The notes: generated from the letters alone by a model not told the origin. A stretch of DNA of 6,036 nucleotides from an uncultured Collinsella sp. (GCA_900552705.1 USAX01000120.1:1-6036); one strand, 5' to 3'; counted from the stretch's first letter, positions 1-5,304 are shown. Made by a program: numbers and translations.

Positions 1-1613
1 TCGGCGTGTTCGGCTTTGTCTCGGGCCAAGGATCCTGCAAGCGACTCAGTGATCTCTGGGTGGTCGTGCACCTCGGTCGCCTGTTCGATGATCGACTGTG
101 CATGTGCGGCATCTGCTTGGGCGTTGGCGATGGTCTGCTCCTGGTCGCGGCGTGCCTTGTCCTCCGCGGCGATCTTCTCGCGCAGTTCGCGCTGACGAGT
201 CGCGGCGGCAGTCTTCGCCGTCTGCAACTCGTCGCGCGCGGCATCGGCTTCGGTCGTCACGGCTTGGTGCGCGCGTTTTGCGTCGGCGATAGGGGCTTGA
301 GCCTGCTCGACGGCCTGCTCGGCTGCGGCAAGTGAGTGCTCAAGGTCGGCGGTGATGCGCGGGACATCTTCCTCGGCTTTACGCAGGGCATCTGCCGTGT
401 CGGAAATCTGCATCGAGAGCTCGCTGGTGCGCACCGTATAGTTGGCGGGATTTGCCGAGGGATTGCGTTGCAGCTCGGCATACTCATGACGCAGCGTCTC
501 GAGCTGGGCGCGCGTGGCGTCGACGGTTTGTTGTGCGGCGGCAATGCCGACGTCTCGCTCTGCCTTCACCTTGTCGCGGATGCGCTTGGAATCCTCAAGA
601 CGTCGAACGAGGCGGTTGCCGGTCTCGCGCGAGCTCGCCTCGCGGGCCTCCACGGCATCGAGCGCGGCCTTCAGACGGAGCTCAGTCGCGTCATCCTCTG
701 TCTTCATTTGTTCGAGCTGACCCTTGAGCTCTGTCGCTTTGGAGGCGTGGGCATCACGGTCAATCTCGGCGGCCGCTGCAGTCTTTTGGGCCGTGGCAAT
801 CGCCTGGCGCTGGTCGGCGACAATCTGGTCGTAGCGGCCTGCGATATCCTGGCGCGTCTCGAGTTCCTCGGCCTGATCGGCAATGCGCTGCTCAAGTTCG
901 GCCAGGTGGGCGCGGGCATCGGCAAGTGCCTTTTTCGCGGCGTTCATCTCGCGCATGGCCGAGGCACCCTGGGCGATAAAGGTGCCCACGGCGTTCGCAG
1001 TGTTCGAGACAGCGGTCCCCAGATCGCGGCTCGCGGCGGAGGAGTGCGGGGCGGTCGGGCGAGCGGTGTCGGCAGCGTCCGCATCGGCAGCCTGCGGCAC
1101 GGCGATATTGCCGGTACCGCCCTCGATCACAGAAAAGCCTGCTGCGTGCGGGTCGACCGCATCGGCGCCAATCGTGGGATGCTCGAGCTGCAGAAACGAG
1201 GGCATGGTGCTGCCCTGGTCGGCAACCGGAGTCTCGCCGGGTACGAAGGTCGAGGCTGCCTCGGCGGCCTCCTCTTCCTCGGCGTCAACGTCAGCGTCGG
1301 CCACGGCGTCTTTCATCGCTTTGACGGCATCCATCATGGAGTCCATGACGGCGTCGAGCTCTTCTTCCGAAGAAACCTCGATGGGGCCCGCAGCTTGCGG
1401 AGCGGCATCCTGTACGGGGTCGTCGTCCTGAGCGGGCGCATCGTCGTTTTGCTCGTCTGCATCTTCGGCGCCAGGGGTTTCCGCCGTAGCGCTTTCGTCC
1501 AAGATGGGGTCGTCGAGGTCAATATCATCGCAGGTCACAGCGTCGGCATCTGCAGTGACGTCTGCGGAATCATCAATATGCTGTTGAGTCTGGGGGTCCA
1601 GCTCGTCTGTCAT
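1..1613 (-). CDS. Acidic N-terminus / long coiled-coil protein of unknown function (3' end beyond window)
   Basis: Reading the minus strand from an ATG at 1613-1611 gives 537 uninterrupted codons that run off the left edge, so the C-terminus is missing. An AGGAG at 1627-1623 lies 9 bases before the ATG. Residues 1-125 are strongly acidic, with many Asp/Glu and Ala (an EEEE run near 112-115) and few hydrophobics, as in a disordered region. Residues 126-195 are Pro/Ala/Gly-rich. Residues 198-220 are mildly apolar but not a clear membrane span. From about 222 to 515 the protein is Ala/Glu/Gln/Arg/Lys-rich with heptad-like spacing (for example KKALADARAHLAELEQRIAD), so a long coiled coil is expected, broken near 383-393 by NPSANPAN. 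No signal peptide, P-loop or known catalytic motif is visible. I do not recognise the family; a structural, envelope-linked or chromosome-associated role is possible but unproven. The plus-strand frames over it are in exact antisense register and stay open because this gene rarely uses TTA, CTA and TCA codons. Confidence 0.85.
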   Translation of the reverse strand, partial: MTDELDPQTQQHIDDSADVTADADAVTCDDIDLDDPILDESATAETPGAEDADEQNDDAPAQDDDPVQDAAPQAAGPIEVSSEEELDAVMDSMMDAVKAMKDAVADADVDAEEEEAAEAASTFVPGETPVADQGSTMPSFLQLEHPTIGADAVDPHAAGFSVIEGGTGNIAVPQAADADAADTARPTAPHSSAASRDLGTAVSNTANAVGTFIAQGASAMREMNAAKKALADARAHLAELEQRIADQAEELETRQDIAGRYDQIVADQRQAIATAQKTAAAAEIDRDAHASKATELKGQLEQMKTEDDATELRLKAALDAVEAREASSRETGNRLVRRLEDSKRIRDKVKAERDVGIAAAQQTVDATRAQLETLRHEYAELQRNPSANPANYTVRTSELSMQISDTADALRKAEEDVPRITADLEHSLAAAEQAVEQAQAPIADAKRAHQAVTTEADAARDELQTAKTAAATRQRELREKIAAEDKARRDQEQTIANAQADAAHAQSIIEQATEVHDHPEITESLAGSLARDKAEHA

Positions 1614-1622
1614 AGGTATGTG

Positions 1623-1627
1623 CTCCT
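1623..1627 (-). promoter_or_regulatory. Ribosome binding site of the coiled-coil gene
   Basis: The minus strand reads GATGAGGAGCACATACCTATG, with AGGAG nine bases before the ATG. It fixes the start at 1613 and is the main non-compositional evidence that the minus frame, not the opposing plus frame, is the gene. Confidence 0.7.
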
Positions 1628-1813
1628 CATCGTTGTTTGTCACCCTATGATAAAGTCTCGCGCCGACTTCCCGCGCGCCGCAGCAAAGTTTCAAAACGTG
1701 TTCGATGGCTCGCGTCGATAGCAAAAACTCGCCCACTTTATCCAGTTTTAACTTGACAATCCCTTCGCCGAAAGACGTTATGCCGTTCGCCTGCCATGGG
1801 CTTTATTTTTCAC

Positions 1814-1842
1814 TTGAACCCGCTAAAGTTGCATTTTAGCTT
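1814..1842 (+). promoter_or_regulatory. Candidate promoter of the dehydrogenase gene
   Basis: TTGAAC (1814-1819) is followed after 17 bases by TAGCTT (1837-1842). The latter keeps the important T1, A2 and T6 positions of a -10 box. The predicted start is near 1849, giving a leader of about 60 bases. An alternative is the TTGACA at 1753-1758 with a weak -10. The choice between them is uncertain. Confidence 0.3.
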
Positions 1843-1870
1843 TTGGCGCGTGAAGTTGGATGCGCGCAGT

Positions 1871-1888
1871 CGACGGGCAGGCCCGTCG
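1871..1888 (+). promoter_or_regulatory. GC-rich hairpin in the leader of the dehydrogenase gene
   Basis: CGACGGGC (1871-1878) and GCCCGTCG (1881-1888) are exact reverse complements around a 2-base centre; in RNA this would fold as 7 bp with a 4-base loop. It ends 6 bases before the GAAAGGA ribosome binding site. It could be a protein-binding palindrome or an RNA element affecting translation or stability. There is no T-run, so it is not a terminator. Confidence 0.45.
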
Positions 1889-1894
1889 CGATTT

Positions 1895-1901
1895 GAAAGG
1901 A
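1895..1901 (+). promoter_or_regulatory. Ribosome binding site that decides the dehydrogenase start
   Basis: GAAAGGA lies 6 bases before the ATG at 1908. An in-frame ATG at 1860 would add 16 residues but has no good Shine-Dalgarno, and those residues overlap the leader hairpin. The 1908 start gives the MGLFTGKTVIVTGGG beginning expected of this family. Confidence 0.75.
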
Positions 1902-1907
1902 CTTTGT

Positions 1908-2708
1908 ATGGGACTTTTCACTGGTAAGACCGTGATCGTTACCGGCGGCGGCAAGGCCACGCTTAAGGACGGCTCCGCTGGTTCCATCGGCTACGGCATC
2001 GATATCGCTTTTGCCAAGGAGGGCGCAAACCTCGTCATCACCGGCCGCAACGTCGCCAAGCTCGAGGCCGCCAAGGAGTCTCTCGAGGCCGAGTACGGTG
2101 TCAAGGTTCTGCCTGTTCAGGCCGATGTTTCGGCTGGTCAGGACAACGAGGCCGTCGTCCAGAACGTCATCGACAAGGCTATTGAGGAGTTCGGCCGCAT
2201 CGACGCCCTCGTCAACAATGCTCAGGCCAGCGCTTCGGGCGTGACCATCGCCGACCACACCATGGACCAGTTCAACCTCGCCATTTACTCCGGTCTGTAT
2301 GCCACCTACCTGTACATGCAGAAGGCCTACCCGCACCTGAAGGAGACCAAGGGCTCCGTGGTCAACTTTGCTTCGGGCGCCGGCCTGTTTGGCAACTATG
2401 GCCAGTGCAGCTACGCCGCTGCCAAGGAGGGCATCCGCGGTCTGACCCGCGTTGCCGCCAACGAGTGGGGCAAGGACGGCATCAACGTCAATATCGTTTG
2501 CCCGCTTGCTTGGACCGCTGCGCTCGAGAACTTCCAGGATGCCTATCCCGAGGCGTTCAAGGCCAACGTCCACATGCCGCCGGCTGGCCACTACGGCGAC
2601 GTCGAGAAGGAAATCGGCCGCGTTGTCGTTCAGCTCTGCGGTCCCGACTTTAAGTATATGAACGGCGAGACCGTCACCCTCGAGGGTGGCATGGGCCAGC
2701 GTCCGTAG
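1908..2708 (+). CDS. SDR-family oxidoreductase, probable NADP-dependent 12-alpha-hydroxysteroid dehydrogenase
   Basis: A 266-residue classical short-chain dehydrogenase, expected to be cytoplasmic. Visible parts: beta-1 and cofactor loop at 9-30 (TGGGK at 12-16, GSIGYG at 25-30); TGRN at 45-48, whose Arg47 suggests NADP(H) preference; Asp73 after beta-3; NNAQ at 103-106 in place of the usual NNAG; catalytic Ser156, Tyr169 and Lys173 (YxxxK) with the normal 13-residue Ser-Tyr spacing; and a C-terminal stretch ending GGMGQRP. The segments NNAQASASG, SGLYATYLYM, NFASGAGLFGN, QCSYAAAKEGIRGL and PDFKYMNGET closely resemble the 12-alpha-hydroxysteroid dehydrogenase of Clostridium group P strain C48-50 as I remember it. 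That enzyme oxidises the C12 hydroxyl of cholate and deoxycholate to 12-oxo products. The cofactor loop is about seven residues longer than in that enzyme. The gene appears monocistronic: it diverges from the coiled-coil gene and is followed by hairpins. SDR fold and catalysis are certain; the bile-acid substrate is inferred from similarity. Confidence 0.92.
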   Translation: MGLFTGKTVIVTGGGKATLKDGSAGSIGYGIDIAFAKEGANLVITGRNVAKLEAAKESLEAEYGVKVLPVQADVSAGQDNEAVVQNVIDKAIEEFGRIDALVNNAQASASGVTIADHTMDQFNLAIYSGLYATYLYMQKAYPHLKETKGSVVNFASGAGLFGNYGQCSYAAAKEGIRGLTRVAANEWGKDGINVNIVCPLAWTAALENFQDAYPEAFKANVHMPPAGHYGDVEKEIGRVVVQLCGPDFKYMNGETVTLEGGMGQRP

Positions 2709-2709
2709 G

Positions 2710-2737
2710 GTTACGCGGTTTTACCAAACCGCGTAAC
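2710..2737 (+). terminator. 12-bp hairpin right after the dehydrogenase stop codon, no U tail
   Basis: GTTACGCGGTTT (2710-2721) and AAACCGCGTAAC (2726-2737) pair perfectly around a TACC loop, starting two bases after the stop. The following bases are GGGTCG, so a canonical U tract is lacking. It may protect the mRNA 3' end, act as a U-less terminator, or be a dispersed repeat. Confidence 0.5.
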
Positions 2738-2750
2738 GGGTCGACGCTGC

Positions 2751-2850
2751 GCGGTCACCAGGGCGACAACTTGTCATTCAAAGAGGGCGGCATGACCAGA
2801 AGGTCAATGCCGCCCTCTTTTCATGCCAATTTGTTCGCCCTGGTGACCGC
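2751..2850. repeat. Large palindrome (16-bp arms) enclosing a terminator
   Basis: GCGGTCACCAGGGCGA (2751-2766) is the exact reverse complement of 2835-2850. Pairing continues imperfectly inward (CAACTTG at 2767-2773 against CAATTTG at 2827-2833). The stem-loop at 2780-2821 sits inside. In single-stranded form the whole 100 bases would fold as one long cruciform-like structure. Confidence 0.75.
2780..2824. terminator. Intrinsic terminator, likely bidirectional
   Basis: AAAGAGGGCGGCAT (2780-2793) pairs with ATGCCGCCCTCTTT (2807-2820). The stem extends through GACC/GGTC (2794-2797 and 2802-2805), with one bulged A (2806) and an AGAA loop. A TTTT run (2818-2821) follows on the plus strand, partly inside the stem. 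The A-run on the left gives a similar T-run on the minus strand, so it could act both ways. On the plus strand it would end the dehydrogenase transcript. Confidence 0.75.
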
Positions 2851-2863
2851 TCGCTGACGTTGT

Positions 2864-2897
2864 CAAAACATCGGCGTTGCCAAAATATCGGCGTTGC
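2864..2897. repeat. 17-bp tandem direct repeat, two copies
   Basis: CAAAACATCGGCGTTGC (2864-2880) is followed immediately by CAAAATATCGGCGTTGC (2881-2897), differing at one base. It looks like a recent slippage duplication or two adjacent binding sites. Confidence 0.75.
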
Positions 2898-2917
2898 CGT
2901 GGCTGGTAAATAGCTCC

Positions 2918-2944
2918 ACTCATCGGGGACGTACTTAAATGAGT
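2918..2944. repeat. REP-like dyad with GGGGAC core
   Basis: ACTCAT (2918-2923) and ATGAGT (2939-2944) are inverted around CGGGGACGTACTTAA. A short palindrome with a conserved asymmetric GGGGAC-type core is typical of repetitive extragenic elements, including those linked to RAYT/IS200-like transposases. No transposase gene is present in this window. Confidence 0.45.
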
Positions 2945-2959
2945 GCCCGCAGAATGAAA

Positions 2960-3015
2960 GTGGATAATCTCCCGTTTTTGGGCTGTGCTTTGGGCAAAAG
3001 TGGGAGATTATCCAC
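2960..3015. repeat. Palindromic element forming a 21-bp hairpin
   Basis: GTGGATAATCTCCC (2960-2973) is the exact reverse complement of 3002-3015. Two G-U pairs (2974-3001 and 2975-3000) and five further pairs (2976-2980 with 2995-2999) extend it to 21 bp in plus-strand RNA, with a 14-base loop. It lies upstream of the tgt promoter, so it should not be in the main tgt leader. It has the look of a mobile palindromic unit or a protein-binding dyad. Confidence 0.65.
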
Positions 3016-3119
3016 GCTCATCCGGTAAGCGTCCAAAAATCCACGCTCATTTGCCGTGTCCCTGCCGTATCCTCCTCGCGCCAGTTTCTGTCGAGTCGGT
3101 GCTTCTTGCGGGTTGCCCG

Positions 3120-3125
3120 TATAAT
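3120..3125 (+). promoter_or_regulatory. tgt: -10 element of the tgt promoter
   Basis: A perfect TATAAT lies 38 bases before the tgt start codon. No good -35 is seen at 16-18 bases upstream (the region reads GTCGGTGC), and there is no extended TG motif. Transcription would start near 3132, giving a leader of about 30 bases that carries the AAGGAG ribosome binding site (3148-3153, 9 bases before the ATG). Confidence 0.6.
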
Positions 3126-3162
3126 GGTTTGCGTATGAACCGCAACCAAGGAGTTCCAGTTT

Positions 3163-4302
3163 ATGGACCAGAACCTTTTTAAATTCGACCTGATCGCCGA
3201 GGACCCGACGACGCACGCGCGTGCCGGCGTACTGCACACCCCGCACGGCGACATCGAGACGCCGATTTTTATGCCCGTGGGCACCAAGGCAAACGTCAAG
3301 GGCATTCCTACCGAGACTGTCAAGAAGCTCGGCGCCCAGATCGTGCTCGCCAATACCTATCATCTGTCCATGCGTCCCGGCGAGGATACCATCGCCGAGC
3401 TGGGCGGCCTGCACAAGTTCATGAACTGGCACGGCCCCATCCTCACCGACTCGGGCGGTTTCCAGGTCTTCAGCCACAACGATGCCGTCAAGCTCACCGA
3501 CGAGGGCGTGCGCTTTATCGTCAACGATTACGACGGCCGCCACGTGTTTTGGACGCCCGAGGACAACATGGAAATCGCCATGAAGCTCGGCTCCGACATC
3601 TGCATGCAGCTGGACCAGTGCCCGGGCTATCCCGCCACGCGCGCTTACGTTGAGCGTGCCGTCGAGCTGTCGAGCATGTGGGCCGAGCGCTGCTATAAGG
3701 CGCATACCCGCGACGACCAGGCACTCTTTGGTATCGTTCAGGGCGGCATGCACCTGGATCTGCGCCTGCGCTCGCTGCGCCATCTGGAGGAGTGCGGCGA
3801 CTTCCCGGGCTATGGTATCGGTGGCTATTCGGTGGGCGAGGATCACGAGACCATGTTCGAGACCCTGGCGCCGCTCGTGAGCGAGTACATGCCCAAGCAT
3901 AAGCCGCGCTACCTGATGGGTGTCGGCAACCCCACCACGCTCGTACGCGGCGTGGGCGTGGGCATCGACATGTTCGACTGTGTGCTGCCGACGCGCACCG
4001 GTCGCATGGGTACGGCGTTCTCCAGTGAAGGTCGCCTTAACTTCCGTAACGCGCGCTTTGCGCACGACGACGGCCCCATCGACCCCACCTGCACCTGCCC
4101 GGTGTGCACGGGCGGCTACAGCCGCGCGCTCATTCGCCACATGGTCACGCAGAAGGAGATGCTCGGCGGCATTTTGCTTTCGATGCACAATATCCACTAC
4201 CTGCTCAACCTTATGCAGCGTGCCCGCCAGGCCATTATCGAGGGCCGCTACGGCGCATTCGTGAGCGATTGGATGAATAGTCCTGCCGCGGTGGATTACT
4301 AA
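3163..4302 (+). CDS. tgt: Queuine/preQ1 tRNA-ribosyltransferase (tRNA-guanine transglycosylase)
   Basis: Tgt exchanges the guanine at position 34 of GUN-anticodon tRNAs (Asp, Asn, His, Tyr) for preQ1 (in bacteria) or queuine, in the cytoplasm. The 379 residues match the usual bacterial length and form a single TIM-barrel enzyme. Visible signatures: NTYHL at 64-68; DSGGFQVF at 96-103 with Asp96 as general acid/base; Asp151, which contacts the base; IVQGG at 191-195; GGYSVGE at 220-226; FDCVLPTRTGR from 271 with nucleophile Asp272; and zinc ligands Cys310, Cys312, Cys315 (CTCPVC) and His341. These sit 7-8 residues later than in the E. coli enzyme, so nothing essential is missing. AAGGAG 9 bases before the ATG supports the start. 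Odd points: Tyr222 replaces the usual Leu of GGL(A/S)VGE, and LDQC replaces the common FDEC. No other queuosine gene is in the window. Confidence 0.97.
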   Translation: MDQNLFKFDLIAEDPTTHARAGVLHTPHGDIETPIFMPVGTKANVKGIPTETVKKLGAQIVLANTYHLSMRPGEDTIAELGGLHKFMNWHGPILTDSGGFQVFSHNDAVKLTDEGVRFIVNDYDGRHVFWTPEDNMEIAMKLGSDICMQLDQCPGYPATRAYVERAVELSSMWAERCYKAHTRDDQALFGIVQGGMHLDLRLRSLRHLEECGDFPGYGIGGYSVGEDHETMFETLAPLVSEYMPKHKPRYLMGVGNPTTLVRGVGVGIDMFDCVLPTRTGRMGTAFSSEGRLNFRNARFAHDDGPIDPTCTCPVCTGGYSRALIRHMVTQKEMLGGILLSMHNIHYLLNLMQRARQAIIEGRYGAFVSDWMNSPAAVDY

Positions 4303-4312
4303 GGGCGACAGA

Positions 4313-4390
4313 CACGCTTGCAGAGCGTGGGCAACGGCAATGGTCGGGCGCCAGCCGGTCGTCACATTCGTTGACACCGGCTGCGCGACC
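4313..4390 (+). other. Structured RNA region after tgt: two adjacent hairpins
   Basis: The first hairpin pairs CACGCT (4313-4318) with AGCGTG (4324-4329). The second pairs CAGCCGGT (4352-4359) with ACCGGCTG (4376-4383). It continues inward by GTCA/TGAC (4361-4364 with 4372-4375) and outward by GGTCG/CGACC (4342-4346 with 4386-4390). Neither has a U tract. The region could be the tgt 3' UTR or part of a leader for the next gene. I could not match it to a known riboswitch. Confidence 0.4.
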
Positions 4391-4451
4391 GCTGACCGAT
4401 AGCTTGCAAGTGCTTGATGCATCGTGGGTACCATACCGAATAGTTGATGCT

Positions 4452-4499
4452 CGGGCGGGTGTTTGACGCATAGCGTCGACCCCGCCCGTTTTTCTTTTT
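4452..4499 (+). terminator. Intrinsic terminator immediately upstream of the LOG-family gene
   Basis: CGGGCGGG (4452-4459) pairs with CCCGCCCG (4481-4488). An inner GACGC/GCGTC stem (4465-4469 with 4473-4477) closes on an ATA loop, with an internal loop between the two stems. TTTTTCTTTTT (4489-4499) follows. This is a strong plus-strand terminator, probably ending tgt transcription. Its T-tract ends only 6 bases before the next gene's AGGAG. Confidence 0.8.
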
Positions 4500-4515
4500 C
4501 TCGATAGGAGTACCC

Positions 4516-5274
4516 ATGATTAAGAATGAGAACGTCGAGGGCGAGCCTGCCTACGACGAGACGTACCGCCGCGGCCCCGTGGTCATGCGCGGCCCCATGA
4601 TTCCTAAGGACAACACCTACGCCAACCTGCTGGCGCCCGAGGAGTCGACTGACTGGCTGCACGCCGACCCCTGGCGCGTGCTGCGAATTCAGGCAGAGTT
4701 TGTCGATGGTTTTGGCGCGCTTGCCGAGCTTGGACCTGCGGTGACCATCTTCGGTAGCGCCCGCACGCCCAAGACCGATCCGCTCTACAAGGCGGCGCGC
4801 ACCGTCGGGCGCAAGATCGCGCAACGTGGCGTGGCGGTCATCACCGGTGGCGGCCCCGGCATCATGGAAGCGGCCAACAGGGGAGCGGCGAGTGTCAACG
4901 GCAAGTCAGTTGGCCTAGGCATTGAATTGCCGCACGAGCAGGGGCTCAATAAATACGTGAACCTCGGCATGGACTTCCGCTACTTCTTTGTGCGCAAAAC
5001 CATGTTCGTTAAGTACAGCTCGGGCGCCATCGTATTTCCCGGCGGCTTTGGCACGCTCGACGAGATGTTCGAGGTTCTCACGCTGGTGCAGACGCACAAG
5101 GTCAAGCGCATGCCGCTCGTGCTGGTGGGCACCGAGTACTGGCAGGGCCTATTCGACTGGCTCAACGGCCCGGTGATGAGCACCGGTATGATTAGCCCGC
5201 TCGATCCGGATCTGGTACACATTACCGACGACCTCAACGAGGCCGTTGACATTGCGCTCAGCGGGCTGATGTAG
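4516..5274 (+). CDS. LOG-family protein (TIGR00730-type), putative nucleoside 5'-monophosphate phosphoribohydrolase
   Basis: The 252-residue cytoplasmic protein has the Rossmann-like fold of the family once called lysine decarboxylase. Members cleave the N-glycosidic bond of nucleoside 5'-monophosphates; LOG enzymes of plants and some actinobacteria release cytokinin bases from their ribotides. Visible: a 75-residue N-terminal extension with DPWRVLRIQAEFVDGF (51-66), typical of actinobacterial members; VTIFGSART at 76-84; GGGPGIMEAANRGA at 111-124; Arg160-Lys161; and the signature PGGFGTLDE at 175-183 with catalytic Glu183. AGGAG (4506-4510) lies 5 bases before the ATG. The upstream terminator leaves little room for a promoter, so expression is either by read-through or from a promoter I cannot see. 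No neighbour suggests a cytokinin pathway; housekeeping nucleotide turnover is equally likely. Family membership is sure, substrate is not. Confidence 0.93.
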   Translation: MIKNENVEGEPAYDETYRRGPVVMRGPMIPKDNTYANLLAPEESTDWLHADPWRVLRIQAEFVDGFGALAELGPAVTIFGSARTPKTDPLYKAARTVGRKIAQRGVAVITGGGPGIMEAANRGAASVNGKSVGLGIELPHEQGLNKYVNLGMDFRYFFVRKTMFVKYSSGAIVFPGGFGTLDEMFEVLTLVQTHKVKRMPLVLVGTEYWQGLFDWLNGPVMSTGMISPLDPDLVHITDDLNEAVDIALSGLM

Positions 5275-5304
5275 ATCAATCGTGCCCACGCGACATGAAT
5301 ACGC

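Larger units (their letters stand above)
1614..1907. other. Divergent intergenic region
   Basis: This gap separates the minus-strand coiled-coil gene from the plus-strand dehydrogenase, so it should hold promoters for both. The middle (about 1735-1840) is clearly AT-richer than the flanking genes, as expected of promoter DNA. On the plus strand there is a perfect TTGACA at 1753-1758 with only a poor -10 (CGTTAT, 1776-1781), and a second candidate pair described separately. I found no convincing minus-strand -35/-10 pair. No RNA gene or ORF with its own ribosome binding site is visible here. Confidence 0.6.
2709..3162. other. Repeat-rich intergenic region between the dehydrogenase gene and tgt
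   Basis: About 450 bases with no credible gene. In order it holds a perfect 12-bp hairpin, a terminator inside a 16-bp-arm palindrome, a 17-bp tandem repeat, a 6-bp-arm REP-like dyad with a GGGGAC core, a 21-bp hairpin, a 12-base direct repeat (ATCCACGCTCAT at 3010-3021 and 3039-3050), and the tgt promoter and ribosome binding site. Small frames crossing it have no ribosome binding sites and break the palindromes arbitrarily. The density of dyads suggests an accumulation site for dispersed intergenic repeats. Confidence 0.7.

Noticed and set aside
336..1721. 461-codon plus-strand frame (with a 109-codon frame before it, 6-335)
   Set aside because: It is in exact antisense register to the minus-strand coiled-coil gene, has no ribosome binding site at its start, and its translation is Arg/Gly/Leu/Val-rich without domains. 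It stays open because the true gene avoids TTA, CTA and TCA codons.
1860..1907. Upstream in-frame ATG extending the dehydrogenase by 16 residues
   Set aside because: No good Shine-Dalgarno, and the extension overlaps the leader hairpin; the ATG at 1908 has GAAAGGA at ideal spacing and the family-typical N-terminus.
1836..2591. 251-codon minus-strand frame opposite the dehydrogenase
   Set aside because: Antisense register to a clear SDR gene, with no ribosome binding site and low-complexity Val/Gly/Leu/Ala composition.
2864..3050. CRISPR array
   Set aside because: Repeats are too few, of different types, and without regular spacers.
4371..4399. TTGACA as a -35 for the LOG gene
   Set aside because: No acceptable -10 at 16-18 bases, it lies within the 4342-4390 hairpin, and a strong terminator separates it from the gene.
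4422..4440. T-box-like GTGGGTACC upstream of the LOG gene
   Set aside because: It only loosely resembles the conserved T-box sequence, there is no specifier stem I can identify, and the downstream gene is not an amino-acid or aminoacyl-tRNA gene.
2935..4824. 629-codon minus-strand frame opposite tgt
   Set aside because: It crosses the repeat region, all of tgt and the start of the LOG gene. tgt has every catalytic and zinc residue, so this frame is its antisense shadow.
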